Shown one piece after another: positions 42,060 through 53,260 of a DNA stretch of 64,000 nt (positions within the stretch are counted from its first letter, which is position 1; every line of letters starts with the position of its first letter). The notes below the pieces were generated by a model. It did no database searches and was not told the origin of the DNA. It worked only from the letters and a program-made list of their open reading frames with translations. A program made the position numbers and the translations under genes. Source of the stretch: Sepioteuthis lessoniana (Eukaryota > Mollusca > Cephalopoda > Myopsida > Loliginidae); assembly GCA_963585895.1 (NCBI GenBank), contig OY757934.1, positions 32,864,712-32,928,711 of the forward strand, written 5' to 3'.

Positions 42060-43327
42060 ATTGTAAGGATTGGAAAACGCCTGGCTATGATCGTATACAT
42101 GGTTTCAAAAATTCACGTCCCTCCATGACAGACTGGCTCTCGAACTGAGTAGATGCCTAGAAGAAGCAAGAATATCCAAATTGATGACTACGGAGACAAC
42201 TACCCAGATCAGGAAAGATTCACGAAAAGGAACCATCCCCAGCAACTATAGACCGATAACATGTCTACTTATGATATGGAAAATCCTAACTGCACTGCTT
42301 AGGGAGGAGATCTATCACACGTTTGCATGCCGTGAACTTTTTGAAGAATAGTAAGGGTGCCACAGAGGAACGAGAGGAACTGTTGACTTGCTGTAGACTG
42401 ATCAACACGTCCTCAAGGAAAGCAAAACGTGGCAGAAAAATGTTGCCATGGTGTGGATTGACTTCAAAAAGTTCAATGATATGGTCCTGCAAAGCTGGAT
42501 AGTAGAATATCTGAAAATGTACAAGATATCCGACAAAGTCATACATTCATCACGGAAGCCATGAAAAGCTGGAAAGTGGAAATAACAGTAGAAGGAAAAA
42601 CTTTAGCAGAAGTGAAAATCCAAAGAGGCATCTTCCGCTTTCACCTTTACTATTTGTAATCGTAATGATACCACTTATTTATATACTTAGGAAGTGCAAT
42701 GGGTGCTGCAAATTTACAAAATTACAAGAAAAGAGTAATCACCTTTTCTAGATGGAACACATCAACTTATCTGGTAAAAATGAAGAATTGGAGACTGATA
42801 CAAACAATAAGAACATACTGCTCAGATAGAGGGGTTGAATTTGGCTTAGAAACATGCGCCATGTTCATAATGAAAAGTGGAAAAAGACAAATAACGGAAG
42901 GAACAGAACTGCCAAATCAAGAAAGAATCAGAACACTTGGAGAAAAGGAAAATTGCAATTACTTGGAAATATTGGAAGCGAACACCATCAAACAAGCGAA
43001 GATGAAAGAAAAAATAAGAAAAGAATAGCTCAGACGAGCGAGAAAATTTCTCGAAACCAAACTCTGCAGCAGAATTTTCATCAAAGAGATAAACACCTGG
43101 GTAGTCCCCCTTGTAAGATACTTGGGACCAGTCTTCTAATGGACAAGGGAAGAACTCAGATAAATGAACTAAAGGACAAGGAAGTTGATGACGATGCACA
43201 AGGCTTTGTATATGTGAGATGACATAGACAGAATCTATGCAAGAAAAGAAAGAGGAAGCATTGAAGAAAGCATTGATGAATCAATACGAGGTCTCGAAGA
43301 CTGTTTAGCAATGATGAAATGGTTATT
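42060..43327 (+). mobile_element. LINE-B, 5'-truncated reverse transcriptase, first part
   Basis: Plus-strand decayed ORF. KTPGYDRIHGF-like and SNYRPITCLLMIWKILTA blocks lie near 42080-42290. KNVAMVWIDFKKFNDMV near 42440-42485 is RT block A with its Asp. Then follow an IQRGIF-like block near 42620, an open stretch at 42699-43028 (CAMFIMKSGKRQITEGTELP, RIRTLGEKENCNYLEILEA) and a C-terminal part to about 43300 (RTRKLMTMHKALYM-like). The YxDD region is deleted between about 42690 and 42780. It is interrupted by an insertion and resumes at 44205. Confidence 0.85.
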
Positions 43328-44204
43328 TGTTTAGCAAGGGGGAACCATTTTGTATTAGGATTTGTGTAGGATGAGTTTAGCTGGAAATGTTGGTTTGTTC
43401 GTAGCAAGGGAAAGTTTGTTGTTAGCGAGGATAGGTTGTAACGTATGTGTGTTTACGTTGTGTTGTTTCTTCGCTTAGTGCTGTTAGTCCCCTCGCTAAG
43501 GTTTAAGGGTAAATAAAGGTAGAATGAAAGTGAAGTAAGATGGCGAAGGTCGAAAGGTGTTTTTAGGATAAGGTCTTATTGCAGCATGGAATATGGTTTG
43601 CTTTTGGTGCTGCAAGACTCGTGGAGTTTAGGCTTGTTAGTGTTGGAAACGAAATGGCGTAGTGAGATGTTGAGAAAGAAGCGTGTGTTGTCGGACGTGT
43701 GAGGGATTGTGTTTAGAGTCACCGAGTAGTTTTGTATCTGGTATTTGGGGGAGAGTCTGCGTTGTCTCCATGTGGTCGAGAGTGGAGTTACGCTCAGATC
43801 GATATAGCCAATTTTTGGGGTGACACAAAGTTGGGCCTGTGCGAGGCATGTTGTATGTTTCTAATTTATATTCAACTGGGATTCCTCGTAAAGAATCCAT
43901 AAATTAGATGGTTACCTCGTTGAGTGTCCATGTTGCTGCTGCTGGTGTTGCTACGTTAAAAAGCATCGCTAAGCAGGGACAGCCAGAGGAACGTCTGTTC
44001 TGGTCGCCGTCTCAAGCCAAAGAGACTGGGTTTGGCCGCTCACCCGTTTTGCAAGCCGGAAATGAAGGTCCGGGCTGAATAGGATAAGTCCTCCTGATTG
44101 GGTGAAATTAAGTGTTGAAATAAATTGAGCGCCAAACTAAAATACGAGATTTTCCTCTTCTCTACATCTGCATTAAAAAGACCAACGAAAGTAGAACAAC
44201 AACA
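43328..44204 (+). mobile_element. Unassigned insertion inside LINE-B
   Basis: About 880 bp of G-rich-on-plus sequence splits LINE-B. It has repeated TTAGC(A/G)AGG motifs at 43331, 43402 and 43422 and their inverse CCTCGCTAA at 43491, then AATAAAGG at about 43512. No transposase or RT is recognised; the minus-strand open stretch 43900-43637 has no known domain. It could be an LTR, a non-autonomous DNA element or a processed non-coding copy. Confidence 0.45.
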
Positions 44205-44765
44205 AAATAGAACAACAAAAACTAGGACACATAAATAGGAAGAAAAACCACAGTATGGATATTTCAAGCGGCAAACTGGCTAGATCTCACATGAAAAGAC
44301 ATGGGTAGGACTATGAAAGGGAAATCTCAAGAAAAAACTTAATCCCTTCTAATAGCAGCACAAAATAACGCCAAAAAAGACCAATTAAATTAAAGCCAAA
44401 ATCGATAATGTGCTGCTGAATAGCAAGTATAGATTATGTAGTAACAAAGACGAAACGATTAATCGCATTATAAATGAATGTAGCAAACTAACTCCAAAAG
44501 GAGTATAAGACTAGACACAACTGGCTGGGAAAGGTGATGCTTTGTGAATTATGAAAGAAATTGAAATTTGACCCTACGACCTTATCGTATTTGCACAAAC
44601 CAGAATTCTTTCCCGAAAATGAGACGCATAAATTTCTTTAGGATTTTGAGATACAAACGGATCCCCTAATCCCGGCCAGGAAACCAGACCTAGTAATAAT
44701 CAACAACAACAAAGAGAGAGAGAGAGAGAGAACTTGCCATCTCAGAGTGAAAATTTCACCTCATT
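44205..44765 (+). mobile_element. LINE-B, second part (C-terminus)
   Basis: Resumes with RKTTQYGYFKRQTG and KTWVGL, then the zinc-knuckle-like YRLCSNKDETINRIINECSK near 44425-44490 and a PNPGQETRP-like stretch. It ends in (GA)n at 44715-44731. The related tail copies at 50.6 and 56.7 kb extend further. Confidence 0.8.
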
Positions 44766-44769
44766 TGTT

Positions 44770-45390
44770 TATTCTCTTGTTTCTTACTATTTCTTTCCCC
44801 TACTACTGTTAAGCAATTAGTACAACGTTTCTGGTCAGAAAGTTGCCCCTCTTCCACTGTCACTCCTGCTCTCGTCCCTTACATTAGCATGCACGAATAT
44901 AACATTACGTTCCCCAATATAGATAAGAAAATAAAAATGTGTACCCCCCTAAAAAAACAATAAATTAAATTCATAATAGAAAGATGATAAAATTTAACAT
45001 CAAATAAATTGTATTGCATTAATTATGAAAGTTTTGAAAAAAGTAAAAATATTCGAATTTATTTCAAAGGCAAATTATTCGTTTTATCTATTCATCTATT
45101 TATTCATTCATTTATCTATTTTGTTCATGAGAAATAAAGACCATAAAGACCTTTTGTTGTTGATATTTTAATGACAGAAATTATATATGTAAATCATCAT
45201 AAATACACAACTTATACTTTTCGTATTAATGCATAATATTGTAGAGATTATTTCATTTTATGCTTGTTATGCGAAACAGTGCGATGTATCGATTTGTTTA
45301 TCTCTTCGGACTTTATTGTAGCAGTTGGTCGGATTTTACCTCTCGTTATATTTTGGTTCTAAATTCGAGGAAGCCATTTAAGTGGTGAGC
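44770..45390. other. Intergenic, nothing recognised
   Basis: AT-rich sequence with a TTCATCTATTTATTCATTC-like simple patch near 45080-45115. No gene recognised. Confidence 0.4.
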
Positions 45391-45403
45391 AATGATATAC
45401 CAA

Positions 45404-45447
<44 letters not shown>

Positions 45448-45487
45448 GTTTCAGTCTGTAAAAATCTATCTATCTATCTATCTATCT
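45404..45487 (+). repeat. (TATC)n microsatellite, two blocks
   Basis: About ten ATCT units, a short GTTTCAGTCTGTAAAA interruption, then five more units. Confidence 0.95.
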
Positions 45488-45810
45488 TATGGAATTACGA
45501 AAACACCTGAGGTATCTGTAGAAATTTCAGTCACCATCTAGTAATTTTTTCTGATTTCAGAAAGATATTTTTGATCAGTTACTGAAAGATCGCAGGTGTA
45601 ATTTTTTTCAATTCATAATATATAGATATATTCTTTTATGTTTTTTCTAACATGAGATGTTTTTCAGGAATCGAATTAAAATAAATTCAAGTGATACAAT
45701 GGAAGAAAAGACAAAAACGATTTTTTCTTTCTCCGTGGCATTTGGTCACTTAATGAAAAAAAGTTTTATATTGATGAGAATGAGTAGTATACTGACGGTT
45801 TTCAAAATAC

Positions 45811-45863
<53 letters not shown>
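45811..45863 (+). repeat. (AC)n(AT)n microsatellite
   Basis: Pure ACACAC run passing into TATATA. It lies 90 bp from the PLE tail; the same AC-to-TA transition occurs at 8465 and, reversed, at 5520. Confidence 0.95.
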
Positions 45864-45939
45864 ATGTAATTCAGTTTGATGGTATGTAAATGAGCAAATG
45901 TGAAAAAACAAGGTATCCAGATGATGATTTTATTTATTG

Positions 45940-46213
45940 TTGAATTATTTGTTATCGTCAAACGTTTCGGGTTTTACATTAAACTATTATCAGGTCAATT
46001 AAGATGCGATTTTATATTTTCAGAATTATATCTGATTTCATTTTTTAAAGTCTGATGATATATCTTCTTAACTGTATTGAATTTTACTTTTTAAATGTAA
46101 CGAAAAAAAAAAAATGGAAAACCTTTTAACATTTTATTTCCGTTTGTAGCGTTCTACTTCAAAGCTATGTGACGTAATCAGCGTTCGAAATTTATTCTAA
46201 AGCGTAACATATT

Positions 46214-46265
<52 letters not shown>

Positions 46266-48365
46266 GTAGAAAAACTGATAACAACGATCCAAGAGGAAGG
46301 AATGATTTATATATATATATATAAGAAACGCACACACACACTCACATATATATTCTCTACCGCTCTATTTTTCTTTTCTTTTTCTTCACTTCATTTATCT
46401 TTTCTCTACTTTATTATGTATCTGTGATTTGGAAAGAATTATTCGTGTACGTTAAGGAAGGAGAGGAGATATTGAGAAATATTAAAAGTGGGTATAAATA
46501 AAAAGTAATCGATGAAAACTATTTCAAATAAAAGAACTTGAAACTTTTTCGCACTAATTTGACTAAATATGGAGATAAATTGAAGAACCGGGTCTTTGTT
46601 TAATAGCATTGTTATAAGCAACAATGCTAGCTTCAACAATTTTCCCGTATATTTGTTATGTATATTGACTAACATTTTGCTATCTTTAAAGTTAAAGTGG
46701 TCATTAACTTCTAAATTATGTCAGATCAGTGCTTTCTTTTCGTCGCCTTTTTTCAGGAAGCTCTTATGTTCGTAAATTCATTTTGGGATTAGACGAGATA
46801 TTTCACCGCGTTTTTTTTTAAAGTTACAGTCCAGGTATTGTGGTATTGTTATTCCTATTATTGATTAAATTCTCTATTATTTTCGAAGAGTTTGTAACTT
46901 TTGATTTCAAGGTTTTTAAATTTTTTTCGATGATGTTTATAATTGAATTTTTGGGTAATATAATACATCTGTGTAATAGATTATTATTGGAGAAATTATT
47001 ATTAGAAATTTTTGGAAAACATTTACGTTTGTGAATTTTAAAAACTTTCATTTTAGTTCATCATTTGAAAATTTGGGGTTTCAAATCTTGAGAGCGTTGA
47101 CGTTAAACCCTATAATTATTCTACTTTTTATTTCGGTGTTATGATACGAATAAAAATGTATTTGCTCATTTTTATTAGTAAATTTATGATGAACATTAAA
47201 TTCTAATTTGTTGTTACTATTTATTAATAAAATATCTAAGAAAGATAAGGTGTTGTTAGTTTCTAGTTCGTAAGTAAAATCTATGGTAGGTTTAATTTCT
47301 AGTTTATCAGTACTTTTTGTTAACTCATTATTCGTGGATATATAAGTAATATATTATCTATACGACAGAAATAGTTACAATCTTTGGGCATTATGAATTT
47401 AAAGTGAGCAGATTCGAGAAATTCAAGAAACAGACATGCAAAGGCCATAAAAAGAGGTGAACCCAAGGGTTAACCAAATTTTTGTTTATTAAAAATACCA
47501 TCGTATTGAAAAAAAGCGATGTTTGATTCACACTGTGCAAATTTTATTTTCTTAACAGGTAAAGTTAATGTAATGTATTTTTCTTGAGAATTTTCTAAAC
47601 GTTAAATACATTTATTAACTGGAATATTGGTGTATAAGGATTTTATATCGAGCCTGGCTAGATATTGTTTTCCATGTTTGAATTATTGATTTGGTTGAGC
47701 AGATCACCGGACTTCTTAATGTGCGAATTGCTAACCATGCTTAAGAGAGGGGTTAACATTTTGGCTAAATATATTGTGACGTTATAGGGGGCAGTTCCAA
47801 TTCTAGAAATAATTGGTTGTAAAGGAATTCCAGGTTTGTGGGTTTAAGAAAGTCCATAAATTTTGGGAATTATTGGGAGGAAATCAGTTAACGAAGACCA
47901 GATTTTTGTTTTTTTTTTAGATTAATTTTTTATTTGACCTTTGAAAACATTTATATTTTCAATTATAGTTCATGGTATAATTTGTTTATATGTATTTTCT
48001 TCATCTAATAATTCTATTATTTTGTTGTTGTAATGTGTAGAGTCTATAATGACACCACCGCCATTTTTATCAGAAGGTGTGATGTTATTTCTGGACAAAC
48101 CCCTTCCTACAGCTATGTGTCTTCAAGGTAATGCATAATCTTCTATATTAATATTAACGGTCGCAGCTATAATCCCTTGATTAAATCGTTTATTGAAATC
48201 AGAATTGTCTATGGTTTATGGCTATTAAATTTACTATATTGTGATTTTTTACCCCTGTAGCTAATTCTAGACCGACTTGATGGGCTTCGTCGTCTAAATT
48301 ACGTAAAAAGGAAAATGACAGATATTTCACTCTATCAGATATATTTTCCAAAATTACATGAAAAT
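45940..48365 (-). mobile_element. Penelope-like element with RT and GIY-YIG endonuclease, decayed
   Basis: Minus strand, 5' to 3' from about 48365. An N-terminal part reads RVKYLSFSFLRNLDDEAHQV near 48330-48270 and ITPSDKNGGGVIIDSTHYNN near 48090-48030. RT follows: PKIYGL, HKPGIPLQPIISRIGTAPYN near 47870-47770, ARLDIKSLYTNIPV near 47660, G-PLGSPLFMAFACLF near 47480-47430, and the catalytic box as FCRIDNILL near 47380-47360, where the usual YxDD second Asp is Asn. A GIY-YIG part runs 46810-46590 (SRLIPK-IYEHKSFLKKGDE, HNLEVNDHFNFKDS). A tail with CTGATAATAG and CCGAAACGTT is at 46000-45955. Frameshifts and the Asn make it inactive. PLEs normally prime RT at endonuclease nicks. Confidence 0.88.
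46219..46263 (+). repeat. (TA)n microsatellite inside PLE 3' region
   Basis: More than 20 TA units with one G. A second short TA run is at 46303-46321. Confidence 0.95.
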
Positions 48366-48399
48366 GTTTTGAAATACTATTGATTAAATTTATTCAAAG

Positions 48400-48665
48400 A
48401 AATCCTCATTGCTTCAATGACGGCCTCCAGACGATTTGGGAATCTCCTGTAAGCCTTTTCGATGGTCTCTTGTTTAAATTGGTAAATACTGCCGTTATCC
48501 TTGCCATCAGTTGATCTTTGGTGTTGCTCGGAATTTTATTGGCCTCTTTTTCAACCACGCCTCCTCATGATAATCAAGGGTGGTGGGATCTGGAGTGTTA
48601 GGTGGTCTGTTGTTAAGGGTGATGTGGTCGAAGAAATTTTCTTATTTTTTGTCGCACAGTAGACC
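48400..48665 (-). pseudogene. Tc1/mariner-type transposase relic
   Basis: Minus strand: DHITLNNRPPNTPDPTTLDY (third-Asp box, decayed), then ERPIKFRATPKIN-like and LNKRPSKRLTGDSQ region, with YLPI-T. In another frame KACRRFPNRLEAVIEAMRIS marks the usual C-terminal end. Frameshifts throughout. Confidence 0.65.
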
Positions 48666-48727
48666 AACCTTAAAGTGCATGAATAAAATTAATAATTTAA
48701 AATGGTGACAATTTATCAATTGCACTA

Positions 48728-48740
48728 TGAGTGTGTGTGT

Positions 48741-48779
<39 letters not shown>

Positions 48780-48780
48780 T
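48728..48780 (+). repeat. (TG)n(AG)n microsatellite
   Basis: TG run with one interruption followed by about twelve AG units. Confidence 0.95.
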
Positions 48781-48789
48781 TGTAAAATT

Positions 48790-50035
48790 GAGAACATGGT
48801 TTCAATAACGATTAACATTGATTAAAACAAATCTAAAACTTTGGTGACTTTCGACCAACACTTCTCAAAGTCAATCGTTAGTTAAACGCAAGGAATAAAG
48901 TTTTAAAAGAAAAGGATCGTAAAAATTGGAGGAGACAAAAAATCTTTGTATTTCAGATCATGTAAATGACTCACCGAATACTTTAAATTTGGGTTTGAGC
49001 TCTGTCTTTGACACTGGGGCCCTGAGGGGATTAATTAAAAGAAGTAATTGAGAGGAAAACGATAAAGCAAAAAGGGTTAAAATGCACCTACTTCTGAAAA
49101 ATTAATGTACTCGCCAGAATTAGTGAAGAGCTCCTCCGTACTTAAGTCTATAAAATGAGTCAAAACTTAAAAATATGGCCAATTCTGGAGTGATTTTGGG
49201 GAAAGTTAAAATCGTGATAGTTTCATTTAACAGGAAGGTTGAACTTGACAGCCAGGCGGAAAGCAGAAAATATGTTGATTTAAAAAAAAAGCCAGGGAAA
49301 TGGTATTTTCTTTATGTCAAAGTTTTTCGTGATAAGAAATCACGTGATAAAAGGTGACCACCCCTAAAAAGGATTGAGCTTTGGTGAAATATAGAATAAG
49401 TTTAAGTTGTTACAAAGGGATTGAATAAATCTCCGATTTTGGAAAGAATTATTTCGTCATTAATTAGACTCGTTAAGTCTGTGCCGACACGCATCCAACC
49501 CAACTGGAAAATAAATTGCATATAAGCTGCGTGTTTTTGCTGATCGACGGTGCTATTCCAGCTGCCACTGGAGTCCACGTCACTCAAAAAGACCTGAAAT
49601 CAAGGCCTTGTGCCAGCCTCTGAATAGCCCAGTGTTACGTGACTAAGACAAAAATGGGAAAAATTAATACCACTGTATATAACAAACAAGTAACAAAGTT
49701 GATACATTTATAATCCGTGTAGAATTATTCTTGATACGTCCACAAGCCTTCTTTCTATTCAGCACTTCAGAACCACCTAGTTGGAAGAGGAGGAGAATGT
49801 TCGTGAGGGACACGGGTGCCATAAACTCAAGCGGAACCATGCCTAACGACACAATACCAGAATTAAACAGAATTAAAACAACCTGTCAAAATAATAATTA
49901 CTATAAAAAGAACTCCCAGACTTAACTTAGTCATTTAAATCTCCTGAAGAGGACATAAAAGTCTGAGACACGTGTAAAGCACAAGTATATGAAATAATAA
50001 AAACCTAAATACAAAACAATTTTTGGATCTATTCA
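48790..50035. other. Intergenic, no gene recognised
   Basis: Short open stretches at 49175-49357 (+) and at 49587-49402 and 49852-49664 (-) show no recognisable domain, no splice framework and no shared strand logic. They may be chance or relics. Confidence 0.35.

Positions 50036-50038
<3 letters not shown>

Positions 50039-50073
<35 letters not shown>
50039..50073 (+). repeat. (TA)n microsatellite
   Basis: About 17 TA units next to the hairpin at 50076. Confidence 0.95.
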
Positions 50074-50075
<2 letters not shown>

Positions 50076-50076
<1 letters not shown>

Positions 50077-50180
50077 ATAACCAGCTGGTTTTACATCAGT
50101 TGAGTTTCAACCCCAGCTGGAAGCATCTTGCGTCTCTAGCCACACTAAGAACTTGTGATACAACGAAACAGTTTGTCTGT

Positions 50181-50237
<57 letters not shown>

Positions 50238-50329
50238 ATCGTTGTATCACAAGTTCTCAGTGTGGCTAGACACGCAAGATACTTCGAGCTGGGGTTGAAA
50301 CTCAACTGATGTAAAATAAGCCGGATATC
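50076..50329. repeat. Large hairpin with (TA)n centre
   Basis: Arms 50076-50165 and 50239-50329 are near-perfect reverse complements (TTACATCAGTTGAGTTTCAA, CCAGCTGGAAGCATCTTGCG, AACTTGTGATACAACGA). About 26 TA units lie at the centre (50183-50234). No coding sequence. MITE-like or foldback element. Confidence 0.93.
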
Positions 50330-50599
50330 TTACCACAAAGCCATCGTTATTCTCGGCATAAGGTAAATTCCAATAAAACATAAGTTGATTGTTGAGTTCT
50401 ACATAGTTTAAGTGGAACTATCATGATTATAGACTTTAAATAGGTTCAGTTTTGAATTCTTACGATTTGACAAATACGACAGACATATTTGCAGAAAATT
50501 TCCTGGGAAACAACAACGGAAAACATTGTGACAATAACAACAAAAATGGCATTTGTTCGAATAAATCAATGTATAATGTTTTATGTGATTGTTTTACTC

Positions 50600-50880
50600 A
50601 CTTGAGAGTTTTTTACACAAGCGTTAGCTGAGGGTTTTCCACTGGAGGCCGAGTGACAGCAAATCTCCTCAAGTCTCCAGGACTCTTCTTAGCATTCTGG
50701 CCGATCTCAGCAATGCTGTAGTTTGGATGGTCTCCACTTGTCATCTTATTTCCAAGTCCTCCAGTCTCTGTACCAATCCTTTGGTGACTGTACCAAGAGC
50801 ACGAATTACAATTTGCATCACCATCACCTTCATCTTCCATAGTTTTTTTTTTTTAGTTCTCTAGCAAGGTCCAGGTATTT
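50600..50880 (-). mobile_element. LINE-B 3' end fragment
   Basis: Minus strand: CNSCSWYSHQRIGTETGGLG and the other-frame GTVTKGLVQGLEDLE and QTTALLRSARMLRRVL match the LINE-B tail at 56700-57340. Confidence 0.8.
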
Positions 50881-51204
50881 ATCTCTCTTTTCGCTTTCCT
50901 TCAGTTTGTCAGTGGTCAGCCAGAACAGCAAAGTCCACTAAACGGCAGGTTCTCTTTTTTTCTTATTATGATATGAAGCATTGCCAACTACTATTGATTT
51001 TTACTAAAATTTAGTAAATAATAATTTCAGTCGCTTTCCATCATAATTAGACGAAACATCATTCTAAGGCCGTGTGAGATAGGATTCTGTGAAGTTTGCT
51101 ATTGGCGACTTGAAAGTTTGTCTTCTAATATTTGTCGTATCAGTTCAGAAACAAACCGCCACAATTATCTGAGAACGAGAGGAAAACAGTTCGGATACTT
51201 GTAG

Positions 51205-51492
51205 TTATCATATTTACCAACCCCTCCGCTCGGGCAGGATATAACACAAGGTCAATTTTTAAGCGGAGTTTAACAGGTTTGAATTCAGAGTTTTCCTTCT
51301 CCTAGACTAGTTGCCTCACCAAAGCTAAAGAACCTTGTCTGTCCTACAATTTACCCATAGCTGGAGGGAGAATAATTGGATTCATACCTTTCCTAAGGGT
51401 ATTAGTGCTATGTGAAATGCAATCAGTCTCGTCTAGGATTTGAACTCGTGTCGCCGTGTCGACGATAACCATTACACCTCGGGCACCTCCAA
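51205..51492 (-). mobile_element. SINE-Y, copy 4
   Basis: Minus-strand copy: GGAGGTGCCCGAGGTGTAAT head, CACGAGTTCAAATCCTAG B box (a few bases missing before it), shared core, end CCCGAGCGGAGGGGTTGG. Confidence 0.92.
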
Positions 51493-51904
51493 CGATACTT
51501 GTTGTAGTTATGGTTTAATATTTCCTCGTGCTATACAATTCAAAACAATCCACAACGAATTACCAACATATTTATCATCTGAGTAAATTTAATCAAATAG
51601 ATGCAAGAATCATATGAAATACTAAGAGTAATTATACAGAAAGTTGTATGACAATCTACTTCAAGGTATGGTATCATGCGTGGTACGACACGAGTTAAAG
51701 CCTCCCTCTCCATTTCTTTGTCAGTTGACGCACACACTAATGTGTGTTTCTTATTGTCGAGGTCGGAACGAAGAGAATATCTATTAAATACAGGATGCGA
51801 AAGCCATATTATAGTATAATAATAAACGTCCCTAATATAAAACAAGATTAATTTTAATTTAAAAAAATAAACAACAAGATAAGAAGACAGACATAAAACA
51901 GTAA

Positions 51905-52245
51905 ATTTACTCTATATGATCGCCATTTTTTAAAATCAATTATTACGTATGCCTTCGAAACAACGTATGCCTTCGAAACAATTTGCATGCTTTTAAGATA
52001 AATTCTTCAGACATTTTATTCCATTTATCCTCAATAGCAATCTTAAGCGAACTAATATTTCGATGGGAAGTTGCATTTGTTTTGTTTTCTAAAACGCCCC
52101 ATATAGTGTAATTAAGGGGGTTAAGGTCTTGGCTTGATCGAAGCCATAAAGAAACTCCAATTATTTCGGAAAATATTTTTGGGTTGGTTTTGGTGTTAAG
52201 CAAAGCATAGATTCTTTGTTGTTTCTTTTCTTGCTTAATCATATT
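51905..52245 (-). pseudogene. Tc1/mariner-type transposase C-terminus
   Basis: The minus-strand open stretch 52242-51943 contains SSQDLNPLNYTIWGVLENKT (third-Asp box, SPDLNPLDY type) and KWNKMSEEFILKACKLFRR. It then reads FKKWRSYRV to about 51910. A 17-bp tandem duplication TATGCCTTCGAAACAAC at 51948-51981 sits in the coding tail. Confidence 0.75.
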
Positions 52246-52249
52246 GGGT

Positions 52250-52960
52250 TGAATTTTTATGAAAAAGTGCTTGAATAATTAACCTAATCATGAAAATTTC
52301 GATTTATCGCGTTTTTTCCCTCAAAACTGGACTAATCAAACTAAAAAAAAGTTTCAAAAATTATTCTATAGTTTGCTTCCGCACCCTGTAAAATATATAA
52401 ATATGTAGAGGGTGTATGTAATTTGGTTATTTCAGTGGATATGCATCCGTATTTTGCGGGTATTGCTCCCAATATTATTTCCTCCACAAATACAACACAA
52501 AACTTTACAATCGCGAAAGAGAAATAGAATAGAACACAACGAACAATAAACAACAAACAATTTAATATGCATGAAACAGAATATGAAAACAAATAAAATA
52601 CATGATGTGCAAATGGCCTTTTGGAAAATAAAGTTTGGCAAGAAGAAAATAAATTTGTTTAAAGATGTGTGTATGTTCATGTTAACGGAGTCCGTAAATA
52701 AGTCGTTCTTACTTACATTAAGTTCATATCTTGTTTTATGATTGTGGCGACAGCGTGTCGCGTTGATGAAAGAAAGTTTGTCGGTTTTTTTTTTGAACGT
52801 GATTCGTGGCCATCTGTAGCTAGGTCATGAACTTTAGCTGTAGAAGAAAAGGATTTTGCCGGACAGAGTATCGGCTACTGCTTTACTGACTTAATGGCTA
52901 GGCTTGGTCTTAGTGAATGGCTCCCTAACTCTGTGTTATTTATACCGTAATAGTGGATCC
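52250..52960. other. Intergenic, no gene recognised
   Basis: AT-rich sequence. TGTGGCGACAGCGTGTCGCG at about 52743 (an imperfect short palindrome, GCGACAGCGTGTCGC) might mark the start of the promoter-like module or an LTR. Confidence 0.35.
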
Positions 52961-52965
52961 AAGAA

Positions 52966-53260
52966 TCGTCCTAAAATTTTGGCGCGAAGACATTTATTGA
53001 CCAATCAGATTTGTATTTTACTATCTTATTTTCGAGCCTAAATATTTTCTGTTAGTTGACTTTCGATCCTATTTTTCTAGAATGTTCTATTCTATGTTTT
53101 TAGCTGATTGGTTGAAAAATATAAAAATGTAACTTAAATGCTAATGCGGTTTTGATCCTAAATTTCTAGAATGTTCTTAAGTACGTTTTTATTGCTTATT
53201 TCAAGACTAGAAAAAATGTGTATCCTATAAATACGGCACATGGCTAATAATGGGTATTGG
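52966..53260 (+). promoter_or_regulatory. Heat-shock-promoter-like module
   Basis: Two perfect three-unit heat shock elements, TTCTAGAATGTTC, lie at 53075-53087 and 53164-53176. An inverted CCAAT (GATTGGTTG) is at 53106 and a direct CCAAT at about 53000. TATAAATA lies at 53227, about 50 bp beyond the second HSE. Blocks starting (A/T)GATCCTA or GAGCCTAAA are repeated. No clear ORF follows within 400 bp. It may drive a transcript, or be the U3 region of an LTR. Confidence 0.4.

Noticed and set aside
43637..43900. Minus-strand 87-codon ORF as a gene
   Set aside because: No recognisable domain, no upstream or downstream signals, and it lies within an insertion in LINE-B.
45404..45487. CRISPR-like or other regularly spaced array
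   Set aside because: It is a plain (TATC)n microsatellite with one interruption; there are no unique spacers, and the genome is eukaryotic.
45746..45961. Open frames made of repeated Cys/Val, Tyr/Ile or His/Thr residues over microsatellites (also 5305-5580, 61182-61373, 50096-50309)
   Set aside because: They are translations of (TG)n, (TA)n and (AC)n tracts; such frames are open by composition and have no conserved sequence.
49175..49852. Short ORFs as small host genes
   Set aside because: They are on both strands, lack splice or polyA context that fits, and have no recognisable family; chance cannot be excluded.
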